Shown: positions 47,559 to 56,596 of the stretch, one piece after another
How the letters are laid out: each line of letters begins with the position of its first letter
Numbering within the stretch: the first letter of the stretch is position 1
Assembly (NCBI GenBank): GCA_002393575.1
Contig: DGSN01000018.1
Location: 12,467-76,466 of the forward strand
Length of the DNA stretch: 64,000 bases
DNA from: Prevotellaceae bacterium UBA4361
Lineage (GTDB): Bacteria > Bacteroidota > Bacteroidia > Bacteroidales > Bacteroidaceae
Reading direction: 5' to 3'
Program-made: the position numbers and the translations under genes
Notes under the pieces: model-generated
Databases searched by the model: none
What the model was told of the DNA's origin: nothing
The model's input: only the letters and a program-made list of their open reading frames with translations

Positions 47559-47987
47559 GTGACGCAAAATGATATTTCAGAACCCTTCCCCTTGAGGGAG
47601 TTAGTGGGGACTAAAGAGTATTTTTATCGCACGGCAGATCCTTTCTATTATACACTCTTGAAAGAATTTGCATTGCAACATAGAAAGAATCCGACGGAGG
47701 CCGAAAGCATTCTTTGGAGTTTCCTACAGAAACGTGCGTTAGGACAACCTTTTCGTCGTCAACATATCATTGGCTGTTTCATCGCTGATTTCGTCTGCTT
47801 GCCAAAGCAACTTGTCATTGAGATAGATGGTGGATACCATCAATTGCCAGATGCACAAATTAGTGATGAAGAACGAACCAAACAACTTAATGCTTTCGGT
47901 TTCAGGGTGATTCGTTTCACTAATGAAGAAGTCGTTTTCGATTCGGGTTCGGTATTAAATAAAATCAAAGAACAATTAAACACATAG
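47559..47987 (+). CDS. DUF559 (Vsr-like) endonuclease-domain protein
   Basis: About 142 residues. The DUF559 core is complete: WSFLQKRALGQPFRRQHIIG, then FIADFVCLPKQLVIEIDGGYH with the catalytic-type Asp and Glu, then DEERTKQLNAFGFRVIRFTNEEV. This fold resembles the very-short-patch-repair nuclease Vsr. The N-terminus reads EPFPLRELVGTKEY and is encoded by a copy of the same palindromic repeat. The start is uncertain; GTG 47559 gives the only long frame. It sits between korA and korB, which are normally adjacent, so it looks inserted. Confidence 0.8.
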   Translation: MTQNDISEPFPLRELVGTKEYFYRTADPFYYTLLKEFALQHRKNPTEAESILWSFLQKRALGQPFRRQHIIGCFIADFVCLPKQLVIEIDGGYHQLPDAQISDEERTKQLNAFGFRVIRFTNEEVVFDSGSVLNKIKEQLNT

Positions 47988-47991
47988 GTTT

Positions 47992-49053
47992 ATGGAATCA
48001 AACATAAATTACAATCCAAGTGTCTCTTCAGTAGCAACCTCCCCCCTTGGGGGGACATGGGGGGCTGTAGATTATAAAAAAGGTCAGCCACGTTGGTGTC
48101 CTGGTTGTGGCGACCACTTCTTCCTTGCATCACTCCACAAGGCTTTGGCAGAAATTGGAGTTCCTCCTTACGAGACAGCCGTCATTTCGGGTATCGGTTG
48201 CTCCAGCCGTTTGCCTCACTACATGGCAACCTATGGCATGAACACCATCCACGGACGTGCTGCCGCCATTGCTACTGGTGCGAAGGTGACAAACCCTAAG
48301 CTCACCGTATGGCAGGTGAGTGGCGACGGTGACGGACTGGCGATTGGTGGTAACCACTTCATCCATGCCAACCGTCGAAACATCGACCTCAACATGATTC
48401 TGCTCAACAACCGAATCTATGGTCTCACGAAGGGACAGTATTCGCCAACCAGTCCGCGTGGATTCGTATCCAAGTCGAGTCCTTACGGCACGGTGGAAGA
48501 CCCATTCCGTCCTGCTGAACTCTGCTTTGGTGCCCGTGGTCACTTCTTCGCACGTGCCGTTGCCACCGATGCCCCTGGCACCATTGAAATCCTCAAGGCT
48601 GCTTACCACCACAAGGGTGCTGCCGTTTGCGAAATCCTGCAAAACTGTGTCATCTTCAACAATGGCACGCACGACGATGTCTATTCCGCTCCTAATCGCA
48701 AGAAGAACGCCATCTACCTCAAGCATGGCGAACCGATGATTTTTGGTGAGAACAATGAATATGGTCTCATGCAGGAAGGTTTCGGCATCAAGGTGGTGAA
48801 GATTGGTGAGAACGGTATCACGGTTGACGACCTGCTTGTTCACGATGCACATTGTGAAGACAACACGCTCCAACTCAAGTTGGCCATGATGGAAGGTCCA
48901 GACTTCCCTGTTGCGCTCGGTGTGATTCGCGATGTGGAAGCACCAACCTACGACGAAGCAGTCAATGCTCAAATCGAGGAAATCAAGGCAAAGAAACCTT
49001 ACCACAACTTCGCCGAATTATTGGAAACCAATGATATTTGGGAAGTGAAGTAA
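47992..49053 (+). CDS. korB: 2-oxoglutarate:ferredoxin oxidoreductase, beta subunit
   Basis: 353 residues, TPP-binding. RWCPGCGDHFFLASLHKAL begins the conserved part, SGDGDGLAIGGNHFIHANRR and LLNNRIYGLTKGQ bind TPP and magnesium. Residues about 14-28 read ATSPLGGTWGAV, encoded by a copy of the palindromic repeat, between the start and the family core. Typical KorB begins close to the RWCPGCGDH core, so this is an extra N-terminal stretch. It lies 4 nt after the DUF559 gene. Confidence 0.93.
   Translation: MESNINYNPSVSSVATSPLGGTWGAVDYKKGQPRWCPGCGDHFFLASLHKALAEIGVPPYETAVISGIGCSSRLPHYMATYGMNTIHGRAAAIATGAKVTNPKLTVWQVSGDGDGLAIGGNHFIHANRRNIDLNMILLNNRIYGLTKGQYSPTSPRGFVSKSSPYGTVEDPFRPAELCFGARGHFFARAVATDAPGTIEILKAAYHHKGAAVCEILQNCVIFNNGTHDDVYSAPNRKKNAIYLKHGEPMIFGENNEYGLMQEGFGIKVVKIGENGITVDDLLVHDAHCEDNTLQLKLAMMEGPDFPVALGVIRDVEAPTYDEAVNAQIEEIKAKKPYHNFAELLETNDIWEVK
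48037..48070. repeat. CCCCCCTTGGGGGG repeat inside korB
   Basis: ACCTCCCCCCTTGGGGGGAC is a palindrome at the 5' end of korB, translated as TSPLGGT. Confidence 0.7.
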
Positions 49054-49082
49054 GTCAACAGACTCACACAAATTAGCGCACA

Positions 49083-49118
49083 AAAAAACGGTAACGATGG
49101 CTTTCGTTACCGTTTTTT
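49083..49118. terminator. Bidirectional terminator between korB and the toxin-antitoxin genes
   Basis: AAAAAACGGTAACG (49083-49096) pairs perfectly with CGTTACCGTTTTTT (49105-49118) around an 8-nt loop. Confidence 0.9.
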
Positions 49119-49137
49119 AGTTGTGAGAATCTACTTC

Positions 49138-49473
49138 TTACCAAAGCGAAACTTTACCAATGTTCCCGACTTCCAGTGTCAGCGGGATGCCCATAGCTTT
49201 GAACACCCGTGTCATGCTATTCAGGGATATACTCCTGCCACGTTCCAATCGAGAAATTTGTGACTTTTGCACACCTACTTTTTCACCAAGTTGTTCTTGG
49301 GTGAGATTCTGTGATATTCGTGCCTTTTTGATGGCTTCTCCCAGTTTATAGGCACTGACATAATCGTCCACGTTCTGCTCAAAGTCATCACGTTCAGGCG
49401 TACCTACTGTTCCGTATTCCTCATCTAAAAAATCCTCAAAATCGTACAATTTCATATCACCCACTTGCTTCAT
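49138..49473 (-). CDS. higA: XRE-family antitoxin (HigA-like)
   Basis: 111 residues. An N-terminal acidic part (LYDFEDFLDEEYGTVGTPERDD) is followed by a helix-turn-helix (ISQNLTQEQLGEKVGVQKSQISRLERGRSI) of the XRE family. It should neutralise the toxin and repress the promoter. Its ATG overlaps the stop of the toxin gene, which comes first, as in higBA. Confidence 0.82.
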   Translation of the reverse strand: MKQVGDMKLYDFEDFLDEEYGTVGTPERDDFEQNVDDYVSAYKLGEAIKKARISQNLTQEQLGEKVGVQKSQISRLERGRSISLNSMTRVFKAMGIPLTLEVGNIGKVSLW

Positions 49474-49823
49474 AACTTTTTGTTTTTGTTGTCAAAGTAT
49501 TTCTTTTTCAGTTCTTCTGCCTTGGTTATTTCCTTGATGGGAGTTTTATCTGTCTTCTTGACGATGCCATGAGTGGCAACAACCAAAGAATTACTTTCCT
49601 TGTCCCAAAAGGCGAACAGCCTGTAGTATGTCTTGTTGTAGAGTGTGCGAAACTCCCAGATTCCTTCGGAACCATCAAGTTTCTTGAAGAGTTCCACGTT
49701 CTGTTCTCCTTTCTGGACTCTACGGATATTTGTCCCGATTTTTCTTCGTATTTCCTTGGACAAGGATTTCAAGAAATCTCGGGCATCTTCCATTAATAAT
49801 AGTTCAAATATGATTTTTTCCAT
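49470..49823 (-). CDS. higB: RelE/HigB-family toxin
   Basis: 117 residues from ATG 49823 (MEKIIFELLLMEDARDFLKS). The RelE-superfamily signs are the N-terminal helix and strand pair, WEFRTLYNKTYYRLFAFWDKE and VVATHGIVKKTDKTP (phage-derived Gp49/HigB-like end). Such toxins cut mRNA in the ribosome. A frame starting at a TTG two codons earlier was rejected. The gene precedes its antitoxin and overlaps it by four bases (ATGA). Confidence 0.82.
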   Translation of the reverse strand: MEKIIFELLLMEDARDFLKSLSKEIRRKIGTNIRRVQKGEQNVELFKKLDGSEGIWEFRTLYNKTYYRLFAFWDKESNSLVVATHGIVKKTDKTPIKEITKAEELKKKYFDNKNKKL

Positions 49824-49827
49824 ATTC

Positions 49828-49914
49828 AACTAAAGTTGATGCAAATATACGGAAAGTTGTCAATTCACGCAACAATTACGTTCGTTTTCATGTGTTTTTG
49901 TTGACAACTTTCCG
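49828..49914 (-). promoter_or_regulatory. Toxin-antitoxin promoter with inverted repeats
   Basis: On the minus strand TTG (49872-49870), 20-nt spacer, TATATTTG (49849-49842). CAACTAAAGTTG at 49828-49839 is a palindrome at the probable start site. A perfect 14-bp inverted pair, CGGAAAGTTGTCAA (49850-49863) and TTGACAACTTTCCG (49901-49914), brackets the -33 region and may be an operator. Confidence 0.55.
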
Positions 49915-49937
49915 TCATTCGTTCATTCCTCATTTCC

Positions 49938-52937
49938 TCATTTCCTCGCTTTCAACCTTTTCACAGCCTTTTCAATCATGTCCATCGTACCGCTACCGTC
50001 GCTCACGTACTTCACCACCATTTCAGCGTATTCGATGCTTTCCTTCAAGTCCTTCGAAGGGTTCTTCACGGCGCGAGCCTTTTCGAGCAGAGGAAGCAGC
50101 TCGTCCATGTCCTCCAGTTCAGGAAGGTTGCCTGGGCGCATGGTGTTGATGGCAGCATTGAGTTCGGCAGTTGCCTTGTCGAGGTCAGCTTGAGTGGATT
50201 CTGGGTTGTCAAGTACCCGTTCAGCCTTGCCTAATTGTTCCATCATCCTACCGAAGGCATGTTTTGCCCACGGAGCATATTCTGGCACTTTCACTTCCAT
50301 TGCTTCCCAACGAGCCTGTGCGTTGCGGCGGCTCTTTGCCTCCTGCATCGTTTCGCGCAGCGCAGAAATATCCACACCAGCTTCACCGCTCTCTGCGTTC
50401 ACTTGCACTGGTTCGCCAGGCAAATTGAGGCGTAGGTAGTGCGTGGCATTGCGATTCACGAAATAGTCGGGCACAAACGTCCTGCCAGCATACTCCAACG
50501 TATAGACATGGTCGTAGGCACCATCGTTGGTGATAGGAGCATTGGCAAAGCGGCGACTTGCATCAGGTTTCATGCCGTTTTGCGCTCCGTTCAGTTTCAC
50601 GTTCGTCAGTGCTGGGTCGAGGTCGATGGTTGCATCCTTCCAGTTTTCAATGCCTGTGGTTGCCATCACGAGTGGACCATACATAAACGTGCCTGTCCAG
50701 AGAGGGTCGAACGGAGTGCGGTTCTCGTTCTTGCCAGTTGCAGCAATCTGCATCTTGTCGGGACCATAGTCCAAATGCACACGGAATGGCATCACCACTT
50801 CCACCACGTCCTTCGCCGTCCATTTCCTCGTTGGTATCTCCACGTAGCTGCCAGCTTGGTAGTGGTCAGCCACTTCCTTTCCGTTCAGTTTCACGCTGAA
50901 ACCCTCTGTTGCCCAGTATGGCACACGCAGTTTCATGCTGAATCGTGCCTTTCCCTTTGCGATGCGGATGGTGCTTCTCTCGGCAGGCCATTCACATTCT
51001 TGCTTCAGCGTCACCTTCTTCTCGTCCCATTGAGCCGTGCTTGGCAGGTAGAGAGCCACCCAGATGGTCTCGTCCCCCACAAAGTAGGCTGCTTCCTGGT
51101 ACTTCACATGGTTTTCCGAACCTGTTCCACCACAACAAGTGCTCTGAGGTGTTTCGTTGCCCCACGGCTTCGACGCGTTCAAACCTACGGCATACTGATA
51201 GACCGTGGCATACTGCTGAGGATTCACGCTACCCACAATCTGGTTGTAGAGCACACGCTCGTAGTAGTCCATGTAGCCCGCATCGTCAGGACGGAAACAG
51301 TTCAGGTCCTTCGACAGCTTTGCCAAGTTGTAGGCGCAGCAGGTCTCGTTGATGGTTGGTTCAGGGTAGAGGTTGCGTCGTCCGTCGCCTGTCACGTTCG
51401 TACACATCGACAGCACCTGCGTGTAGGGCTGACGGAACATTTCTCCGTTGCCCACGCCGCCCATCGCATAGCGGTATCTGCCTTGAATCATCGTCCAGAA
51501 GTTCTGGGCGATGTTATAGTAATAAGGGTTCTTGTTGCCACGATAGGCACGGAGCGCACCCGTCACCATCGGTATGTGCTGGTTGGCGTGGCGTGTGCGG
51601 ATGGCATCCACGTTGCGACTAAGAGGCTCGAAGAAAGCAGGAGAGTCGAAATAGGTGGATGCTTCCAGGAGTCGAGCCTTTTCCGTCTTGTCTTTCACCA
51701 TTTCCGAGAGGCGAGCCAAACTCTCCTCCATACCGCCCACCTCGCCAGCGATATACATGTTCCACATCTCGTAGCGGTTACCTGGCTTCAGTCGGCGTTC
51801 CTCCTGCGTGCCGTCGTTCTTCACGAAGGTGCGGTAGTGCAAGCGGTTCCACACCCACAAGCCCATGTCCTTGGCAATCAGGAGTGCCTTCTCTGCCACC
51901 GCCTTGTCATCCACCAAGTTGGCAATGTCGATGAGTCCAGCCAGTTGCTTGTGAACCGTATAATAAGGAGCCCACACCCATTGCTCGTTGTTGTAGGCAC
52001 GGTACATTTCGATGAGCACGCAGTGCTGGGCAGGGATGGCATTCAGGTAGCCATAGCCATAGTGCTTGTAATCCTTCTTGTATTCGTCGAACGCACTCCA
52101 TGTGCCTTTCAGTTCGCGCAGTTCCTCTTCAGGAGCCAAGTCGCGAGCTTCCCAGTAGCGTCCCAATTTTTCGTCCCACACGAACGTCCTCTCCTGGCAC
52201 GTCCTCATTTCGTTTACCATCGTGCGGATATTCTCCAAGAGCCGAGCCTTCTTCCCTGCATCCTGACAACTGGCGTATGCCATAGCTAACGCAGAGAGGT
52301 AGTGGCCCGTGCCGTGTCCTTTCAGTTTCGTTGTTGGCGAGTCCCAACCGTCCGACACGGGGTAGCCCTCCTTCGGCAGGTCGTAAGTGTCGCGGTAGTT
52401 GTAGAGCTGCTGCTTCACGTCGAGCGTCAGCAAGTGGTCGATGTCGAGGTCGCGGTTGTGCGTCAGTCGGTTCTTGCCGTCGATGCTCACCTTGTTGAGC
52501 GGCAACGGATGCGCCACAGGCACGGCATCAGGCACGGCATCAGCCTCTGCCACTACGGTCACACGTGCAGTCACGGGGTAGCCCGCCGTCGTGGTGTTGT
52601 CGCCCGTGATGTAGCCTTTCACCTCGTAAGTCTTTCCCACAGGGTTCTTCGTCCTGTCGGCTTCCTCCTGCTCCACGCTCAACGACGAGTTCATCCATTT
52701 CACCTGTCGCCATTCGCTTTTGCCGTTCGTGTAAGTCACCCACAGTCGGTAAGGCAGTTTCGGTGCTGTCCCCACCTGTGCCTTTACCGTCACGTCCTGC
52801 ACCTTCTGAATACGAATTGATGGTTCAGCATTCACGCTGTACCTCGTTCCACTTTCAGCTACGATTGTCAATGGTTGCAACAACAGCAAAGCCACTCCCA
52901 GAGTCTTTAATCTCATGTAAAATCTTTTTGTTTTCAT
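49938..52937 (-). CDS. GH127 beta-L-arabinofuranosidase with extra domains
   Basis: 999 residues with signal peptide MKTKRFYMRLKTLGVALLLLQ. An Ig-like N-terminal domain (LPYRLWVTYTNGKSEW) is followed by the GH127 (alpha/alpha)6 barrel. Catalytic residues are visible: NETCCAYNLAKLSKD and QSTCCGGTGSENHVKY contain the family Cys pair, with a Glu upstream. The C-terminal 100 residues are helical, possibly FIVAR-like. It removes terminal beta-L-arabinofuranose from pectic side chains or arabinogalactan; GH146 is the main alternative. The start was set at ATG 52937, since the longer frame's first residues are not a signal peptide. Confidence 0.82.
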   Translation of the reverse strand: MKTKRFYMRLKTLGVALLLLQPLTIVAESGTRYSVNAEPSIRIQKVQDVTVKAQVGTAPKLPYRLWVTYTNGKSEWRQVKWMNSSLSVEQEEADRTKNPVGKTYEVKGYITGDNTTTAGYPVTARVTVVAEADAVPDAVPVAHPLPLNKVSIDGKNRLTHNRDLDIDHLLTLDVKQQLYNYRDTYDLPKEGYPVSDGWDSPTTKLKGHGTGHYLSALAMAYASCQDAGKKARLLENIRTMVNEMRTCQERTFVWDEKLGRYWEARDLAPEEELRELKGTWSAFDEYKKDYKHYGYGYLNAIPAQHCVLIEMYRAYNNEQWVWAPYYTVHKQLAGLIDIANLVDDKAVAEKALLIAKDMGLWVWNRLHYRTFVKNDGTQEERRLKPGNRYEMWNMYIAGEVGGMEESLARLSEMVKDKTEKARLLEASTYFDSPAFFEPLSRNVDAIRTRHANQHIPMVTGALRAYRGNKNPYYYNIAQNFWTMIQGRYRYAMGGVGNGEMFRQPYTQVLSMCTNVTGDGRRNLYPEPTINETCCAYNLAKLSKDLNCFRPDDAGYMDYYERVLYNQIVGSVNPQQYATVYQYAVGLNASKPWGNETPQSTCCGGTGSENHVKYQEAAYFVGDETIWVALYLPSTAQWDEKKVTLKQECEWPAERSTIRIAKGKARFSMKLRVPYWATEGFSVKLNGKEVADHYQAGSYVEIPTRKWTAKDVVEVVMPFRVHLDYGPDKMQIAATGKNENRTPFDPLWTGTFMYGPLVMATTGIENWKDATIDLDPALTNVKLNGAQNGMKPDASRRFANAPITNDGAYDHVYTLEYAGRTFVPDYFVNRNATHYLRLNLPGEPVQVNAESGEAGVDISALRETMQEAKSRRNAQARWEAMEVKVPEYAPWAKHAFGRMMEQLGKAERVLDNPESTQADLDKATAELNAAINTMRPGNLPELEDMDELLPLLEKARAVKNPSKDLKESIEYAEMVVKYVSDGSGTMDMIEKAVKRLKARK

Positions 52938-52971
52938 ATAGTTAGGATAGTTAGTTGTCAACAAATTTCTG

Positions 52972-52979
52972 CAAATATA
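52972..52979 (-). promoter_or_regulatory. -7 box of the GH127 gene
   Basis: Minus-strand TATATTTG; a TTTTC at about 53000 could serve as a weak -33. Confidence 0.45.
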
Positions 52980-53119
52980 ACACATTATTTCCCATTAAGA
53001 AAAGTTAGTGTCAACAAATTCACGCAAAGGAACGCAAATAATTCCTACGAAGGACAGGAGTAAGAAGAGAAAAGTGATAAATGAATAGTGAAAAATAGAA
53101 ACTCCTATACTCCTATACA

Positions 53120-53280
53120 TCGTAGAAAAACAAAGAAAAAGGATGGCGTGAAGCGGCGAAGGCTCGTTTGAGTTTTAACGAGCGTTCGGCGGAGTGATGA
53201 CGAAGGCTCGGCGAGATTAAAACGAACGCTCGTTTTTTTACGATGTCCTCAATCTCGGTTTTCTGTCTTTCTAAGTGTCA
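53120..53280. repeat. Four-core 22-nt-pitch element, copy 4
   Basis: Cores CGAAGGCTCG, CGAGCGTTCG, CGAAGGCTCG and CGAACGCTCG start at 53157, 53179, 53201 and 53223. This is the most diverged copy in sequence but the spacing is exact. The flanks match the others only weakly. Confidence 0.75.
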
Positions 53281-53354
53281 GTAAGGGTGTCAACATCACT
53301 CAGTCAGAATATACTCAAGGTAACTTCGACGTTGAAATCGGTACGAAGGTGAAT

Positions 53355-53505
53355 CTTTACGGAGTTAAGGAGTTTTGGAGTAATAAAAGTGAAAAGTGGA
53401 AAACAAAGACTTCCTTGACTCCAATGCTCCGTTGAAATACAAAACAGGGACGGAGGGAGTAAAGAGGAAATCTCCTTGACTCCTATACTCCGTAGAGACA
53501 AAAAA
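53355..53505. repeat. Imperfect inverted repeats (ACGGAG / CTCCGT family)
   Basis: ACGGAGTTAAGGAG pairs with TGACTCCAATGCTCCGT, and GACGGAGGGAG pairs with CTCCTATACTCCGTAGAG. Related to the repeat at 5085-5165. Confidence 0.5.
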
Positions 53506-53554
53506 ATTTGTGCGAAATGTCGGGAAAAGAATGATGATAATATAAACTTTTTTC

Positions 53555-53562
53555 TAACTTTG
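53555..53562 (+). promoter_or_regulatory. -7 box for the glycan operon
   Basis: TAACTTTG, 26 nt before the start of the first acyltransferase; no clear -33. Confidence 0.4.
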
Positions 53563-53588
53563 CAGCAACTATAGTTTGGAACGCGGAA

Positions 53589-54659
53589 ATGCAAGGGAAA
53601 CAGCGACTGGAATGGCTGGATGCCATGCGGGGATTTACGATGATTCTCGTGGTGGCGTATCATGTGGGGCAGATGTGCTTCGGGATGAATCTGAAGACAT
53701 CTACGTCGATGCCGTTGATTGTGTTGTTTCGTATGCCGTTGTTCTTCTTCGTGAGTGGGTTCTTGGCTTGGAAGGCTGACATGGTTTGGACGAGGCGGAG
53801 GCTGGGAACGATGATTTGGAAGAAGTTCAAGATTCAGGTGATTCCTACGGTGGTGTTCCTGATAGTGTTCCTGGTGGTGCGTGCAAAGCATTTCTTGCCT
53901 GCTGTGGAACGTGCGCTGGCTTCGCCTACGAAGGATGGGTATTGGTTTACTTGGGCTTTGCTCATCATGTTCGTCGTCTACTATGTGTTTGCGTTTGTTG
54001 AGCAGCACGTGAAGCGTGAAGCGTGGGGCGTGAACTGTGGAGGATGGGGCATTTGGGTGCTGTGGATTCTGAGTATTGTCGTTTATGAAACGGCTTTCAT
54101 GCCGAAGTGGTTCAGCTATCCTGAGAGTGCGTTCATGCGTTATTCGAGCTTGATTCAGGTGGTGTATTATTTCCAGTTCTTCTTGTTTGGCAATATCGTC
54201 CATCGCTATTGGGACGGGGTGGAGCGTCTGTTCGATACTCGTTGGTTCTTCCCTGTGGTGACGGTGGTTGCATTTGTCTGTGCTGCCGATGTGCTGAAGT
54301 GGCATACGCTGCGCTTGATGTGGGCGAATCTGCCTCGCACGCTGGCGATGTATGCGCTGATGCTGATGGTGGTGATGTTCTTCCGCTACTACAAGGACTC
54401 GGTGACGAGGCAGACGGTGACGGGACACTGCTTGCAATACATCGGTGTGCGCACGTTGGACATCTATCTGCTGCATTTCATCTTGATGCCGAAGCTGAAG
54501 ATGGTGGGCCCGTGGATAGATGGCTTGCATCCCAACTTCGTGCTGGAGGTGGTGCTGACGGTGAGTGTGGCGCTGGTGGTGATTGCGTTTTGCTGCTTGG
54601 CGAGCAATGTGCTGCGTGTGAGCCCGTTCTTCAAGAAATATCTGTTCGGAAGAAAATGA
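53589..54659 (+). CDS. Acyltransferase-3-family membrane protein
   Basis: 356 residues with about ten hydrophobic segments. The start RLEWLDAMRGFTMILVVAYHV carries the family Arg and His; LFFFVSGFLAWKA follows. Such proteins add acetyl or other acyl groups to extracellular glycans. First of a set of four genes for surface-glycan modification. Confidence 0.82.
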   Translation: MQGKQRLEWLDAMRGFTMILVVAYHVGQMCFGMNLKTSTSMPLIVLFRMPLFFFVSGFLAWKADMVWTRRRLGTMIWKKFKIQVIPTVVFLIVFLVVRAKHFLPAVERALASPTKDGYWFTWALLIMFVVYYVFAFVEQHVKREAWGVNCGGWGIWVLWILSIVVYETAFMPKWFSYPESAFMRYSSLIQVVYYFQFFLFGNIVHRYWDGVERLFDTRWFFPVVTVVAFVCAADVLKWHTLRLMWANLPRTLAMYALMLMVVMFFRYYKDSVTRQTVTGHCLQYIGVRTLDIYLLHFILMPKLKMVGPWIDGLHPNFVLEVVLTVSVALVVIAFCCLASNVLRVSPFFKKYLFGRK

Positions 54660-54740
54660 GACAACAAATGAAGGGAAGAGTGTCAACAAATTAGATGATG
54701 TTGGCTCTGTCTTTTAACTATTAACTTTTAACTTGAATTG

Positions 54741-55757
54741 ATGAGGGAAAGAAATCATGCATTCGATTTTCTGTGTGGCATCTGCATTATCAGGATGATG
54801 ATGCTGCACATCACTGGTGCGTGTGGATTCCAGACGGAAGGGTGGTGGAAGGAAATCATGTGGTGGACGTATTTCTTCATGTCGTTTTTCTTCTTCAAGG
54901 CGGGCTATTTCAACAAGACGGTGAGCGGAAAGTCGTGGGAATACTGCAAGGACAAGTTCAAGCGACTGATGATTCCGTACTTTGTGTGGGGTGTCATTGG
55001 CAATGCCATTTATTTCTTCTTTGCCTGGTTTATCCTCGACGAGAAGAATGCGATGGTGAAGGAAATCAGTTGGGAGCATATTTGGAACACGAGTTCGTTC
55101 TATGGCAATATCCCTTGCTGGTTCCTCTTCTCGTTCTTTGTGGCGTACATTGGTATGCACTTCTTGCAGAAGGTGAGGGGACTGCGCTGGGTGGTGCTGG
55201 TGTTTCCGCTGGTAAGTTATGGGCTGTACAAAATGGGGAATCCTTTGTGGCTGAGTCTGAACAATGTGTTCTTCGGCATCTTCCTGTTCTTCCTGGGGCG
55301 CGTGTGGAAATGGATATTGAACCGCTTGAACCAGCCGTTGAGGATTGGCATTTCGCTGGTGTTCGTGGCTATGTTCGTGTATATGAATATTGAGCATCAT
55401 GGTGAATATAGCATGTCGGACAATCGTTGGGACGGGAACGTGTGGAATATTCTGGCTTGCACGTTCTGTTCGCTGTGCGGCATTAGTGGACTGCTGCTGT
55501 CGGTGAAGATGCCTCGTGTGCCGTTGGTGAATTATATTGGTCAGCATTCGATGGTGTTCTTCGTGGCTCATGCTCCGATGCTGACGTTCTACAAGATGGT
55601 GCGCTCGGCAAATGTCCACACGCTGAAGAATCATTGGGACGACTATGTGCTGCTCATCGTGATTCTCTTTGGCGTTTGTATTTTGCTTGTGCCATACGTG
55701 GAGAAGGTGGCTTGGCTAAGCGGAAGGTTTCCTAAGAAAATAAAGAATGAAGAATGA
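54741..55757 (+). CDS. Acyltransferase-family membrane protein
   Basis: 338 residues, multi-pass. RNHAFDFLCGICIIRMMMLHI keeps the family Arg/Asp/His start, and FFFFKAGYFNKTVS the second-helix pattern. It is probably a paralogue of the preceding acyltransferase with a different acceptor. ATG 54741 was chosen instead of the in-frame TTG at 54738. Its stop overlaps the licD start. Confidence 0.8.
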   Translation: MRERNHAFDFLCGICIIRMMMLHITGACGFQTEGWWKEIMWWTYFFMSFFFFKAGYFNKTVSGKSWEYCKDKFKRLMIPYFVWGVIGNAIYFFFAWFILDEKNAMVKEISWEHIWNTSSFYGNIPCWFLFSFFVAYIGMHFLQKVRGLRWVVLVFPLVSYGLYKMGNPLWLSLNNVFFGIFLFFLGRVWKWILNRLNQPLRIGISLVFVAMFVYMNIEHHGEYSMSDNRWDGNVWNILACTFCSLCGISGLLLSVKMPRVPLVNYIGQHSMVFFVAHAPMLTFYKMVRSANVHTLKNHWDDYVLLIVILFGVCILLVPYVEKVAWLSGRFPKKIKNEE

Positions 55758-56596
55758 AAAGAGAAGAATCTCAACAAGATAACTATTCGTTTAATTCTGA
55801 AGAACTGAAGGCGCGTTTCAATCCTGAGGGCTCGATGCTCAGGAAGCAACAGAGGCGGATGACGGAGATGCTGCTGGTGGTGGATGGCATTTGCAAGAAG
55901 CATGGCATTCGCTACTGGTTGTGTGCTGGTACGCTGTTGGGGGCTGTGCGACATGGGGGCTATATCCCGTGGGATGACGACCTCGACATCGAGCTGATGC
56001 GTGAGGACTACTTGAAGTTGCTGAAGGTGATGCCTCAGGAACTGCCTGCCGACTATGCGCTGCAAACGCATGAGTCGGATGCCAACTACTTCTACGCATA
56101 CGCCAAGCTGCGCGACAGGAGAAGCCATCTGGAGGAACTGAACCACTATGACCGTATCTTCAAGGAACAGGGTGTGTTCATCGACATCTTCCCGATGGAG
56201 CAGGCTCCGCAGCCCTTGCGCTGGATTTCGTGCCGCACGTTGGGTTTTGCCTACAAAGTGCTGAACAATCCCAACTATTCTGACGAGGTGGCTGCGAGGA
56301 AGGTGCGTCGCATCTACCGTGTGAATGAGAAGTTGGTGTTCCCTGTGCTTCGAGCCTTGGGCAAGTTGTGGCCGATGGGCGAGAAAATCCGCTATTCGTA
56401 TGGCATTCCTTACAACGACATCCGCCTGCGTTCTTACCTCTTCCCTTTGGGCACCTGCCAGTTTGAGGGGCATGAAATGCCTGCTCCGCGCGATTGCGAT
56501 GCCTATCTGAAGGACAAGTTTGGCGACTACATGCGCCTGCCAAGCATGGACGAACTTCATCCTCATGTCGATAAAATCATCATTGATGGGGAATGA
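55754..56596 (+). CDS. licD: LicD-family phosphotransferase
   Basis: 280 residues. The LicD core is clear: YWLCAGTLLGAVRHGGYIPWDDDLDIELMR, with the catalytic Asp residues, and VFIDIFPMEQAP. LicD-type enzymes transfer phosphocholine or other phospho-groups to surface glycans. The ATG overlaps the previous stop (ATGA), so the genes are coupled. Confidence 0.88.
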   Translation: MKREESQQDNYSFNSEELKARFNPEGSMLRKQQRRMTEMLLVVDGICKKHGIRYWLCAGTLLGAVRHGGYIPWDDDLDIELMREDYLKLLKVMPQELPADYALQTHESDANYFYAYAKLRDRRSHLEELNHYDRIFKEQGVFIDIFPMEQAPQPLRWISCRTLGFAYKVLNNPNYSDEVAARKVRRIYRVNEKLVFPVLRALGKLWPMGEKIRYSYGIPYNDIRLRSYLFPLGTCQFEGHEMPAPRDCDAYLKDKFGDYMRLPSMDELHPHVDKIIIDGE

